Source of the DNA: Paramecium octaurelia
Lineage: Eukaryota; Ciliophora; Oligohymenophorea; Peniculida; Parameciidae
Reading direction: 5' to 3'
NCBI GenBank assembly: GCA_905182995.1
Contig: CAJJDP010000008.1
Coordinates: 80,506-144,505, forward strand
Length of the DNA: 64,000 nucleotides
Shown here: positions 38,465 to 51,210 of the stretch, piece after piece
Layout: each line of letters opens with the position of its first letter
Numbering within the stretch: the stretch's first letter is position 1
Position numbers and translations under genes: made by a program
Notes under the pieces: model-generated
The model's database searches: none
Seen by the model: only the letters and a program-made list of their open reading frames with translations
What the model was told of the DNA's origin: nothing

Positions 38465-41400
38465 TTAAAAAAGTCTAAAAAATAAAATAAATAATTATTC
38501 AACTCCAATATTAAAATGTTTATTATAATCAATAACATAAAAAACGTTATCATCAAATATACATTAGTGAAAAATTATTAAATCATAGAACTCCATTCAA
38601 AAATTTTCTTCATAATTTTTATTTTTTATTCATTAAATTTGATAGAAAATTAATATCTGAATATTCCATATTATGTAGGAGCTAAGATTGGAGGATTTTT
38701 TATCATACACATAAACCATGATGTAACGAGAAGTAAAATTAAATCATATATTACCTTATTCCTTTAAGCAATTTACTGAACCCTTATAAAAGATTTCAAG
38801 GTAATTAAAATAAGAAAAAATTATTTATTTATCTCATTTTGAATTGTAATCAAGCAGGTAGTTACTTTTCTTAAAAATGGATTTTTTCTATTCAAAAATG
38901 CATATTGAATTATATAATAAGTTATTAACAGCAGTAAAGAAAAAGAAGAAATAGAAAAATAATTTCTAACAAAGAAGTTTAGAAGTTTATTTAGATTGAA
39001 ATAGAAAGAAGATTCTGGGAAGAGCACCTTAATCAAAAATATTATTCGGCTTATGACCTGTTTTTTCAACATTCAGAATATTATACCTTAAAACAGGCTT
39101 TTTTATTGATATTATTGAGGAAAAAATTAGAAACAAAGGACTTTGAATAAATTCTTGTTGAGTAAATAGAAGAAAATTTATCCCTTGAATTTTTGTGCTT
39201 TTCTAACTCAATAGATTACACAATTCCTTCCCCTCCAAAAGCATAAAAAAAATAACCAAAATTTGCAGTGTCATAAAATATCTCATGTGTGTCAAACCTA
39301 AAATTTTAGTTTATCTAACAATGGAGAATTTATTTTGAATTCCAGCAGGATTAATCTTTGACAGGCATTTAAATTTTGGATTCTTTAATTATTTTGTAAT
39401 TAGAAAACAATTATTCCAGATGTAATAATTTTAGTTATTTTCACATCATTCTGCTTTTTGGGAAAGTAAAGAAAGTAGTTAAAACCCTACAATCAACATC
39501 CATAGATTTAAAATTAATAGAATTTGATTTTAATTGAAGTGAATCTTATGAAATTAGGAATTAAAAGGTAAAGAGTGCAATTAAATGTTTGCTCTGTAAA
39601 TATCGCGGGTTTAATAGCATATATTTGGCAATTAGAGAGATAATAATAATGGTTAATTAGGCATACAACTACCAATTTGAGTTTTTAAATTAAATAAATA
39701 ATAAACAATTTGCTTTTACAAAATTGAAAGGGGAAGGAAGATTTTAATAAACAATCTGATTTTTATGATTGCATTTCAAATGCTATTCCGAGAGCGATTA
39801 TTTAAGAAATTATGTTATCACTTACGCAGATCTGAGTGTACTTAATGAATATATTTAAGTGTACTTCCAAGTAGGGAAAAATGGAAGTGAGAGTGAAACT
39901 AAACTCAAGAAAAATGGGATTTAAAATTATCAATTTTATGAGAATTATTTAATTGAATTATGACAACTTTATCAAAACTATATTTGTACTCAGTCATTTT
40001 TATATTAACTTTATATAAGAATTATACAGTAAATTTAGTATACCACCCAGTTGATGTTTTTACTCGCTTTAATTTATCAAGAAGTGAGAGAATATGGAAT
40101 CTATAATAAAATTGATTGTCCAAATCTATTTGACATTTTGTTTTCGCTGTATACTTCAATTATGAAAATGATAAAAATAAGTCCCTTTGGGAAAAAAATT
40201 TCTCCTATCAGCATTTTTACCTTAAATATAATAACCCTTTGAAGTATCTTTCGCTAATTATATAATCTTAAACTAATAATAATTGGCCATTTCTATATTC
40301 TATTTACTTTCCCATTCTAATTGAATATAAAACACAACTATTTTCCTATTTCTGATAATAAGAACCATCACCAAATATTAATAATCTTATATTGAAATGG
40401 ATCGCATTAATCTTTCCCTCCTGAAATAACCCATTTATAAACTTATTGATCATTTTATATTCATCAGCTATATTTTTTGATTTTTTGAAGTTAGATAAGT
40501 GGATTTTTGGATTCTGAATTTGCTAATTGAAATTTGTCTGTTTTTAATATCAATTATAAAAGATTATTTATTTCTCAATAAATATTATTTTTGCTTTATT
40601 CATCCTCTGATCTATCACAAGCTGATAAAATAAAAATCCTTCTTGAGTTATTTGAACCTATTAATATATCAATTTTTTTTACATTCTTGAGTTAAATCTA
40701 AGTGTTAACAATGAAATTAAAATACATAATATTTTATTTACACAATAAATGATAGAACCTGCATTTTTTAATTTTCCAAAATACTTTAAGCAATATAGTC
40801 AATATATCTGACCATTATACAATTAGTATTGTAGAAGTGAAAAATGTTGAAATTATATGGTTTATGAAATTTTTCTATTTTATTATTTGTAAGAAAAAAG
40901 AGATTACTAACATCTAATTCAACCATTCTAAGTTGCTTCTCTCATCATATCCGCTCAAGTTCAGTGTATTAACATCAAATCTCAGCTTTGTGAATACTTA
41001 CGGATATGAAAATTATTAAATAGAAAGGATATTTCCTCTTATTTTTTATTAAGTGTCATACAAGGAATGTGTTATTTAATTATAATTTATATATTAATAT
41101 GTTAAAAATAATCATCGTTGGCTTTTTTTGAAAGGCATACTTGTTGGTCTTTCTAGATGACATCGCACCCGCTCTAAACCCCTTCCCTTCATTTTCCATA
41201 CAAGATTGGGCTAGAAAGAAGAAGTTCCGAATGCTCACTTTATGACATAATCAAGAATTTAATATTAAAAAATTTTTCAAATAGTTTCTCCAAAGTGAAC
41301 CAATTCTTTTGATGCTTTTTGTTATTAATTTTTATTTAAATGCAGAAGTTTTCTCAGGCCATCAATGATTATGCCAAAATTCAGTAAAGCAATACGCAAA

Positions 41401-41853
41401 AGAATTAATGAATTTTTAGTCAAATCGTCAGGAATCTCTGGAAATATTATATTCCAACCAAAAAATTCGAAACATTTGTATTTCATTATTTTAGATTTTA
41501 ATGATTAAACAAAATTAAACTAGGATTTCAAGTATATAAATCAATTAATGATAAACTTTTAATCAAAACTAATAAGATTAATGGTTTTATAGAGTCTTTC
41601 CACTTATAGGATAGCGATAGAATTATTTATAATCTGCAATTCATAAAAATGAAGATAAAATGCATAAAGGATTTTTTATACAAAATTTTTTAGGTTGTTT
41701 TCCATTAAAAAACATAAATTTATGTTTACTAAAAATATTGTTTCAAAACATGTATAATGTGTTCAATATAGAATAATTTCTTTAATCTTAAGAATCATCT
41801 ATATATATATGCCTAAGAATATGTTTAAAAGGTTTTAATTTTATTAATCAGAA
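38465..41853. other. Long spacer, no secure gene
   Basis: No recognised family on either strand. A GC-richer patch at about 41130-41230 encodes, on the minus strand, a 47-codon ORF from ATG 41199 to TGA 41058-41056 (MENEGKGFRAGAMSSRKTN). It may be a small gene or a relic. The remainder is AT-rich and without obvious structure. Confidence 0.35.
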
Positions 41854-42333
41854 ATGAATTCTGCTCAAGCACCTTATCTTAACGAAATCTACCCAAAATT
41901 GAAGCTGATGAGCAGAAATCAGTTTATTAATTGTAGGATAGATCAATAAATAGAGACTTAATTCTTCAAATAAAGAATCAATTCTACATCTAAAAGAATA
42001 AATTAATAGTTTATTTTGTTAATGCTGTGGAAATTCCACTTCTCATGGAAATTAATTTTTATCTTATAGAATTATTAATTAAATATAAAAAACAAAATCT
42101 CATTAAATAATTTACATTTTATAGTATGTTAATTAGATAAAGAGTTGAATGAACACTGCTTAATTGAATCTAAGCAGGTATAAAAGCTAATACTCTCTTT
42201 ATAAGCTGATATTATGAATCAATAGTTTTTCTCTAGATAAACACAAATTATTTAATCAAGATAGTACATAGAATTTATCTTCAATTCGATAAGGTGCTTT
42301 AATCATACAAATTATACATTTGATATTTTATGA
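41854..42333 (+). CDS. Unrecognised ORF, 159 codons
   Basis: ATG 41854 to TGA 42331-42333 with TAA/TAG as Gln. Starts MNSAQAPYLNEIYPKLKLMS and contains HFIVCQLDKELNEHCLIESK. No domain recognised, no signal peptide. A frame this long without TGA can occur by chance in this composition. Confidence 0.25.
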
Positions 42334-42599
42334 AGTATTACCTTAACAATAATTGGTTTAAAAGTTATAAAAGTTTAAAAGTAGAATTGATCATGTTAAA
42401 TTCCTTCAAAAAATTTATTTAATTCATATTTATCATCTCCTCCTTGTTATGTTTAATTTTTAATAAAATCTCTAGAATTTATTATTATAAATTTAATAAA
42501 TTACATTTTGAAATAATTTTGTATCTTCTAATTTTATTATTTATAAATTTACTTTAAATATGTTTTATAGAAGGTAAGAAAGTCTTGAGATTATAAAAG

Positions 42600-44296
42600 A
42601 TTGTTGTATTAGGTTACTGCTACTGGTTTGTTTATTCTTAAGTATTGCTCTTTTATTACTTAAGCAGTGATATGAAGTTCTAATTGTAGTTTTATTAAAG
42701 CATGGTCAGAAATATTCGTCTAAAATATTTTAATATTATATGAAATTAATCTAATTATTAATAAATGATCAATTTTAGAAGAGGTTTATTAATCAAGATT
42801 TATCTTTTTAAAACTATTTTATCCTATGGGAGATTGCATTATTTAAATCATCACAAAGTATCATTATTTAGTTTAGCTCAATATCTATAATATCAATTAT
42901 TCTTATTATCTTTTATTTCATTTAAATACTTAGGAGTTATTAAAATAAATGTTAATTAGAATCATGACTAATATAATTGACTGCTCAATTATTAAGATAT
43001 CCATGGAGTCTTCACAACTAGGCAGTGAGAAATTACCTATGAATGGAAATCTTTATATGTACTTGTAATTACTCAACCTTATTATGTAGAGTTTGTTCCT
43101 TTATAATAACATTTATAATGAATTGATTCATTTATTTAGTTAGGCATTTCTTCTTCTAGACTGATAAAGTGAGCATTTTGTGTCTTTATTCATGAGCAAT
43201 TTCAGTTCTTAAAGAACTTATATTCCATACTTTCCTCCCTATTAATATTTTTCTTTTCTATTATGATTTGGCTCTTTTCCTTTTTGATATTGTTTTTTAT
43301 TTTTTTTGATATTTTCATAAAGATTTATATCGTCCCTTTCATGATTATTTGCTAAAATATTGTTCTTAATATGAATCTTCTTAACTTTCTGAACTATTAG
43401 GAACTTTTTCATAATTTGTTTGATTACTAACGTTTTTTAATCTAGAATATTGTTATGAATTTATTATTTTGAAGTTTATATTATTTTCTTCTTATTGGAA
43501 GATATAATACTTTTTGAGTTTTTTGTGGCAATTATTTTCTGGCTTATTTATTATTCTTCTTTTGAAGTGATGAAAATTATCTATATTTATAGAAGAAACT
43601 GAAGATTAGTTATTTCTATCATCCTTAATGTACAAATCTTTATTTTTGAATGATATATGATAACGAATTTTTCATATATTTTACTTATAAAGTGAATAAT
43701 TGTTTAATTATGCTTTCCTATTTCAAGCTATTTTAAAACATTTAGAACAGTCCTTCATTATTAAGTGTTAAAAGAGCTTAAACAATATCATTTCTTAGTT
43801 GATTTTCATCAATACCTAATAGTTGTATATCCGGATTAACTTAAATCTTTTGTAAATTCATTTTCTCTTTCTTATTATAATATGACTATTATTTTTCCAT
43901 CTCTTTATATATCATTTCTTCATAAAATTTAATCAAATTGTTCAATCGAAATTTAAGCATATTTGCAATTTCTAAAAGCCAATGTGTTGTATAGAATTGT
44001 TCAGATGATTTAATCATTGATTTTTTAGCTGAATGTTTGTCAGCTATTATTCTAAAGTATTAAATTTTGGTGTATATTATCCATATATTAAACTTTTTAT
44101 TATTTATAATTGTAATATAAATTGAATTCTTGTTCAATTCATAATAATTTATGAAGAAATTTCGCTTTCCTTCCAAAGCTAAAAATGATTATTTTATTTT
44201 TTCATATAATAAATACGCTTAACTAAGCGAAAGGAGTTTTATGGAATGTATAATTTAACTTATTTCGATTAATAATTTATGTTATGATTATAACAT
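42600..44296 (-). pseudogene. Decayed protein with helical N-terminus and endonuclease/exonuclease/phosphatase-like domain
   Basis: From ATG 44296 a frame of about 215 codons (contains ADKHSAKKSMIKSSEQFY, LEIANMLKFRLNNLIKFYEE) runs to TGA 43621-43619. Coherent peptides then continue in other frames, implying shifts near 43645 and further on. Downstream, in order, come the hallmarks of the APE-type EEP fold: WNISSLRTEI (43203-43230), a ...SLEEE segment where LQET is usual, DDLNNAI (about 42831-42855, usual GDFNN), KIDHLLI (about 42760-42780) and SDHALI (about 42695-42710). Such domains occur in DNA repair nucleases and in non-LTR retrotransposons. I could not identify a reverse transcriptase beyond it, so a retrotransposon origin is possible but unproven. 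Confidence 0.5.
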
Positions 44297-44943
44297 CGAA
44301 AATGGCAAATAGTAACAATATTATGTTTTGCGAAGGTGATTTAGATACGAGTTATGTGAAGTATAACTTTATTCATTCTTAAAAACTACTTTTAATTTAA
44401 CAAGTAAGTTTACCAACTAAACATCTATTTGAAAAAATTTTGGAATAAGCATTAAACAGCTTAAATATAAACCAAAATAACAAATATATATGATTAATTT
44501 AACAATAAATTTATATTAAAACATGATTATGCTTTATTCCAATTTAAGATGAAAAATTTTAAGAAGAAAGAAATCTAACCAGTTTCTAAATATATTGTGA
44601 TCAATTAGTATCCAAGACTAGATTGACCAAAATTATTAAGAAAAAAACTCTCAATTAAAAGATAGAATTTTTGTTTGAAATATAAAGGTCAATATATTGC
44701 AATTTATTTTGGATTTCTATATTTAATTTGAAAATACTCATTCTTTTTAGGAAAAATTTAATATTATCAGGTGCATAGGTTGAAATAAAATTTGATTGAT
44801 CTTAAAATATGGGTCACATCCCATATGTGTAGTTAAAATATATTTTATCAGAGATATCTTTGTAAATAGAGTCTCTATCAATCTATTAAACTCATCGTTG
44901 ATAATAGCAATTTATAGAAAATTTAGTATTAATTTTTGAGATA

Positions 44944-46660
44944 ATGAATTCTACTTACCGTCCATCAAGTCAAATAACTTCTATTTGCGCGGCTTCTCAT
45001 AATAATACAGGAAACTTTTAGTAAATGTTAAAGAAGTAATTCCTCTAAATAATATCCAAAATTAGCAACCATGAAATTGTAAGAAAAAAAGCTTGAGCCA
45101 TCAGAATTAACAAAATAGTAAATAAATTTTAAATCACTCCACTCTTAAACCAGAAGCATTTATAAAATATGTGAAATAAATTATTAATATCAAATATTTA
45201 GATATTATTGTTGATATGTAAAACTATTTATATTATAAAAAAATACTAACTCCCTAACATAATTATCATATTCTGACTTAGATAAAATAAAGAAAGAAAT
45301 TGTTTAAGGAAAAATAATATGAGATTTGAATAAAAAGTAAAATTATTATTTGACCTAGTCGAAAAACTTATAATTGGTGGAAATAAGAAGTTAAAGGTTT
45401 TAGTGAATAAAGGTGAGAAAATAATGAAAAATCATTTGATACAGTAAGTACTTAAATCTTATTCTATGGGTCAACCAGGTTATCAAGGAAATTAAAAAAA
45501 TTATATGAGATTTTAAATTCTAAATTACTTGAAGATATATAACTATCTCAATTGATTATTAAAATGATTTCAAAATATTTTTTTATTTTTAATAGCAATA
45601 AAGATAAGCATCTAGAATAATAATATTTTAAATAGTTCAAGATTTATTATCGAAAATATTTAGGAACTTGAATTTAATAATAAAACTTATCAATTCAGGA
45701 TTATTAAGAGAGATTAGAAAAACTCTAATTAAAAGATATAAATAAATGAAACCATTAGGGAATTCTTAAATATCAAATTCATAAGACAGCCTTATATAAT
45801 GAATTCATCTAGTTTGGATCAAATTCATTTAATATATTTGAGAGAAAAATTGTTGAGAATTTTAGAATTAAGGATGCTTTATTGATTGGTGGAAATTTGA
45901 TTATATGCAATCTCAGTGAATCTTAATTTCAAAATGTAGACATTAGTGGAGTCAACTGTTACGTAGCTATGTTATTCAGAATGGAAAAACTTTAAAATCA
46001 AAAGTTAATATAAATTAGATGATTATAGCAATTATTTCAATTCCATTTGCTTCTATCTTGATGGTAGACAATATCATCTGGGCGTGGAAATAAATTAGCA
46101 TTTCTAAGTATTGATAATTTTCATGTTTTATGGGCTGTTAAGACAGGACTATAAAAAGCAAAATTAGATGGTCATTCAAGTAATGTTAATTCAATCTGTT
46201 TCTTTCCTGATGGTACTAAATTAGAATCTGGTAGTTCAGATATTTCTATGCGTTTATGAGAAACTAAAATAGGATAATAATAAGCCAAATTAGATGGCCA
46301 TATTAAATAAGTCCTTCCAGCCTGCTTCTCAAAAAATCCTACTATAACATCTAGTTATTATCGATACCTCAATTTATATGTGGGATGCTAAGACACAAAA
46401 GATATTTAACCATTAGATAAATATCATTTAGATATTATCTTCTTCCCTACAACTTTGCCTTAAAATAATTCATTATTTCAATAATATTTATTTTTAATTA
46501 TATTTAGCTACCTCCAATATTGTGATTCTTCTTATTTATCAATAACTAATAAGTTAGCCATAGGGGCTTGGATCTTAGATGAAAATTTAAAAACCAATTT
46601 AGTGTAGATTTACAAATAATCCTTTTTCCTGAGATTTTCATAATTATAATAAAGATAATT
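44944..46660 (+). pseudogene. Broken WD40-repeat gene
   Basis: Opens at ATG 44944 (MNSTYRPSSQITSICAAS), continues in changing frames through a charged helical part (VEKLIIGGNKKLKVLVNKGE) and then WD40 units near 46000-46450: KLDGHSSNVNSICFFPDGT, SGSSDISMRL and KLDGHIKQVLPACF. At the first unit end the usual LWD Trp is a TGA (46259-46261). Later units are degenerate. WD40 proteins are beta-propeller scaffolds. This copy cannot make an intact propeller as it stands. Confidence 0.6.
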
Positions 46661-46879
46661 AAAGCTATTGAAAAATAAAATAAATCTTCTTTCTCCTGAT
46701 ACTGAAACTGTTTGATTTTAAAAGTTTAAAATAGTGGTTTATCTTTATAAGTTTTATGACTGGTTGATCTCTACTTCTAATAAGATGACAAAACCATCAT
46801 TAGTTCAAGACGATACTGTTATACTATAAAATGAGAAGAAAATTAATTTAATCATCAAACTTTGAAAAAACACTATGTA

Positions 46880-48560
46880 CCTTCTGAATTTTTAGTTAAT
46901 TAATCTTTTACATATATTGAATATTGGTTGTTTGCTGTAATGTTATATCTGCATGTCTTTACAATATTTAAATAATGCTCTTGTAATCAATTTTTATAGT
47001 TTTAAGCTCTTTGATTTACCAATATCAATCAACGAATTTGATGAATACTTTCTTAATTCGGATTGATAGTCTCCAAGATTAGAAGTACTGAGTTAGAAAT
47101 TGGAAAACCTTATCGTTAATCTTATCAGTGTAAAGATAAATAAATAGTGAAAGGTTATAAATATAATGGTGCATTATTATTTAAATTAGCTCTTGTTTGA
47201 TTGAAACACATTCTTTTATAAAGTGTTTAATATAATTATTAATCATTTTATTTAATAAGTTTCATTTGAAATGGAGGAATCTGATTAAGTTATGCGCTTA
47301 AAAATTAAAGCATCCTACTTATTTTATTTAGTCTTCGTTCAATAGAATTGAGGATTGCATTGATGGAATATAGAATTAGGTTAAAACAATATATGTTTTG
47401 TAATCAGAAGAACAACTATTTATAAATTGAATGGAACTTGTTTGCCAAAAGTGCAAAATGAACAATTTAGTAATGAACTAAGTCAAAAAGTAACATAGGT
47501 TGTCTCCTTAAATGTCAACAATCAACTAAAGAAACAAGAGGAAATCCTAATTGAAGAATAACAGAAATAATAAGCTCAATATCAAGAACTGTATAAAAAA
47601 CATAACGAGGAAATTAATAAAAAACAATAATTAGAAATCTAAATTAGAAACTAGAATAATGAAGTTCAATAACTAAAAGAGAAATCAATTTAAGAATAAA
47701 TGTAGTAAGAAGCTCGATACCAAGAAATTAGTCAAAAAATAATGACAAAATTAATAAGAAACAATAATTGGAAACCTAAATTAGAAACCAGAATAATGAA
47801 ATTCAATAACTAAAGGTGAAATCAATTTAACAATAAAAATATTAAGAAGAGAGATACCAAGAACTTAGTCAAAAACATAATGAGCAGATTAATAAATTAC
47901 TTAATTGGAATAGGAAATTAAAAAGAAGGATGATCGCATTAATTAAGAAAATCGAACAAGTTAAGAAAATAATTAGAAAATAAAAGATCTTAATAATTAA
48001 ATATCTACATAATCAAAGAAAATTAGGGAACTTTAATAATAACTAGAAGAAATCAAATATTATTCTAAATGATTAACTTTTTCAGCAGAGTTTAAATAAT
48101 AATATGTTTAATTATAAGAAAATGGAAAAAAGCATTTGCCCCTGATAATATATGGTAGGTTTGTGTTTGCGATCAACCTATTCCAAATTAAAGCGTGATG
48201 ACATTTAAATTTCAAATTCTGCAAATGCACTAGTTTTATTCTGGTATCTGCTTTAGAGATATTATTTCAAAAGATTTTAATGGATATGTTTCAAAAATTG
48301 GTCATGGGTATTATATGAAACTATATAAGATACTATTTGATGTGTAAGGATGGTTTTGTGTATTCTCATCATGACAATGAAAAAATGGAAAACCTTTAGG
48401 ATTCAAATATGCAGTAAATGATATTATAGATATAATAGTTGACCTGAAGAAGTCAATAATCTAATGGTAAAACCAAGTGAAAAATTTATCTTATGTAATT
48501 TCGATATGCACTAATTTTTTAGACTTTAAACATTGAAAAGAATTCTGAATTATACTCTTG
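46880..48560 (+). pseudogene. Broken coiled-coil protein with C-terminal SPRY-like region
   Basis: From about 47430 a clear frame reads NGTCLPKVQNEQFSNELSQK and then a heptad-like tandem repeat (47583-47995). The array changes frame where one unit is a base shorter, and again before KIKDLNNQISTQSKKIRELQ. After about 48230 there is a SPRY-like segment (RDIISKDFNGYVSKIGHGYY, then NGKPLGFKYAVNDIIDIIVD, then EKFILCNFD) also split by shifts. Upstream 46880-47430 is badly degraded. Known: ciliates have B-box/coiled-coil/SPRY-like families. This one is dead or badly resolved. Confidence 0.5.
47583..47995 (+). repeat. Tandem coiled-coil repeat, about 138 bp (46 codons)
   Basis: Three units begin at CAAGAA 47583, 47721 and 47858, spaced 138 and 137 bases. 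Each encodes YQEL-KKHNEEINKKQQLE followed by IRNQNNEVQQLKEKS-type heptads. The 137-base spacing is a one-base loss that breaks the frame. Confidence 0.75.
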
Positions 48561-49111
48561 TTTTAGAATAGCTTCATCAAAAGTTTTATTAATCGAACGC
48601 TGATTGGATTGAGATATCGTTACATTTATAACAAAAAAACTAAAATTTGTTCTTTATCGTTATTTTAGTTCAAAAAATTTAATTTACATAATAGAAAGTA
48701 TTTTAACAGCACATTAACACTAAATTAATATACTCCTAAAATAATTATAGTAAATTGCTATTGAAAAAGGATGCTGAATATAAGTAAAAAATTTTAAATC
48801 TCTTATTAAATTTCTCGATTAATATCAATCTCTCCATTGAAGCAAGATCCTAAAATTGAAGGTATATGGATGTAAGTCTACATTTAAGAATTCTATAAAG
48901 ATCCGCCCTAAAAAATAGACAAAAGGTTTGTAGCATTTTTTGTAAGGGGAGAAGAGCGAATATCTGATGCAAAAGAGACACCTAAGTTCCATAAAATTGT
49001 CTCTAGTTTGATTTGGAAACCTTTTTACTCATATAATAAATGATAATTATTCATCACATTTGAATTAAGAAAATTTTTTAAAATCATTATAAAACTTCAA
49101 TTGCCAATAAT
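48561..49111. other. Flank of assembly gap, nothing recognised
   Basis: AT-rich sequence without a recognised gene. Confidence 0.3.
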
Positions 49112-50028
49112 NNNNNNNNNNNNNNNNNNNNNNNNNNNNNNNNNNNNNNNNNNNNNNNNNNNNNNNNNNNNNNNNNNNNNNNNNNNNNNNNNNNNNNNNN
49201 NNNNNNNNNNNNNNNNNNNNNNNNNNNNNNNNNNNNNNNNNNNNNNNNNNNNNNNNNNNNNNNNNNNNNNNNNNNNNNNNNNNNNNNNNNNNNNNNNNNN
49301 NNNNNNNNNNNNNNNNNNNNNNNNNNNNNNNNNNNNNNNNNNNNNNNNNNNNNNNNNNNNNNNNNNNNNNNNNNNNNNNNNNNNNNNNNNNNNNNNNNNN
49401 NNNNNNNNNNNNNNNNNNNNNNNNNNNNNNNNNNNNNNNNNNNNNNNNNNNNNNNNNNNNNNNNNNNNNNNNNNNNNNNNNNNNNNNNNNNNNNNNNNNN
49501 NNNNNNNNNNNNNNNNNNNNNNNNNNNNNNNNNNNNNNNNNNNNNNNNNNNNNNNNNNNNNNNNNNNNNNNNNNNNNNNNNNNNNNNNNNNNNNNNNNNN
49601 NNNNNNNNNNNNNNNNNNNNNNNNNNNNNNNNNNNNNNNNNNNNNNNNNNNNNNNNNNNNNNNNNNNNNNNNNNNNNNNNNNNNNNNNNNNNNNNNNNNN
49701 NNNNNNNNNNNNNNNNNNNNNNNNNNNNNNNNNNNNNNNNNNNNNNNNNNNNNNNNNNNNNNNNNNNNNNNNNNNNNNNNNNNNNNNNNNNNNNNNNNNN
49801 NNNNNNNNNNNNNNNNNNNNNNNNNNNNNNNNNNNNNNNNNNNNNNNNNNNNNNNNNNNNNNNNNNNNNNNNNNNNNNNNNNNNNNNNNNNNNNNNNNNN
49901 NNNNNNNNNNNNNNNNNNNNNNNNNNNNNNNNNNNNNNNNNNNNNNNNNNNNNNNNNNNNNNNNNNNNNNNNNNNNNNNNNNNNNNNNNNNNNNNNNNNN
50001 NNNNNNNNNNNNNNNNNNNNNNNNNNNN
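49112..50028. other. Assembly gap (run of N)
   Basis: 917 consecutive undetermined bases. Its length may be an estimate. Confidence 0.98.
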
Positions 50029-50031
50029 TAT

Positions 50032-50033
<2 letters not shown>

Positions 50034-50126
<93 letters not shown>
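50034..50126. repeat. (TAA)31 microsatellite
   Basis: Uninterrupted TAA trinucleotide repeat directly beside the gap, probably the cause of the assembly break. Confidence 0.97.
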
Positions 50127-51210
50127 GCTTCATGGTTTTAATTTATATTAATAAATGGAATCTTAATTGCAGTTCTGCAAACTTTTTCTTAAACGCTTCT
50201 TCTTATTATTTCGATTCTTGTTGTATTTTTGATTCTGAATGAGGTTATTTTCTAATTGGGGTATAAGTGCCACTTTACAACTTGAAATACTTTCAACTTA
50301 CGTACTTCAATTTCGACAGACAAAAAGATGAATGAAAATCGTTAGGGAAGAGGTATCTAAGTCTTACACTAGGTTTCTCGTAATATTTATTTAAGTTCAT
50401 TATGTTTTATAAGTTATAGAAATTGAGTTTCATTAAAAGCTAATTATAAGATGATGCAATAATGGAAAAAACCTTTTGGATTTTCTAATTATTTTATATT
50501 AGATAGTAAATGTTCAAAAATTCACCTTGATTTTTTCAATTTGTGTAGGAAAAGAAATTAACTTTTAATGATTCATATAGCAGATGAAAAACTACAATCA
50601 ACAGATTACTTAATAAAAGAAACAGTAATTAAACTAAAGTAAGGATTTGCAATTTACAAAATTGTGAAAAGGAAATTTTTTTGAGAAGATAATATTGGTG
50701 TTTCGGTACGAAATTAGTTATTGCATTAAGAAATGTTTATCCAATTAATTTAAAATAAAAATAAATAAATTAAAAGAATGATCAAAATGTTTATATTTAA
50801 TAAAACTAAAAATAGTATGAAAGAACCAATGAAAACAACCAAAAAAACCCAGAATACAAGGCTTGTTTAAAGATTAATAAAAATTAAGAGAATTAATATG
50901 GAGATATGGATAAATTGTGGATTTCTTATAAAAATCTGGTAAGAATTCTAGTGTGATTTGAAAAAATAACACCCATGCCCTGCATAAAAAATGACAGAAA
51001 TAAAAAAGACCAAATTCAAAAAATTCAAGAAATGAAATTTCTTTCTTTTCAACTAATTCCAGATTTTCTTATATTAAAGTATTAATTGATGAATTATAAA
51101 AGATTTAAACAATCAAATTATTTCCAAGACTTAACTCCCTTGTTATGAATATAATTCAATTAATGAAATGAATAAGACTATATTTTATGTATTTGTATGT
51201 GATAATATTA
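50127..51210. other. Spacer, nothing recognised
   Basis: AT-rich; no coding frame I trust on either strand. Confidence 0.35.

Noticed and set aside
41140..41175. FLDD motif resembling a reverse transcriptase active site on the plus strand
   Set aside because: The frame is only a few dozen codons long, bounded by TGA, and no other reverse transcriptase motif is nearby.
49087..50133. Long ORFs on both strands made of X residues and poly-Ile
   Set aside because: They are artefacts of translating the run of N and the TAA microsatellite.
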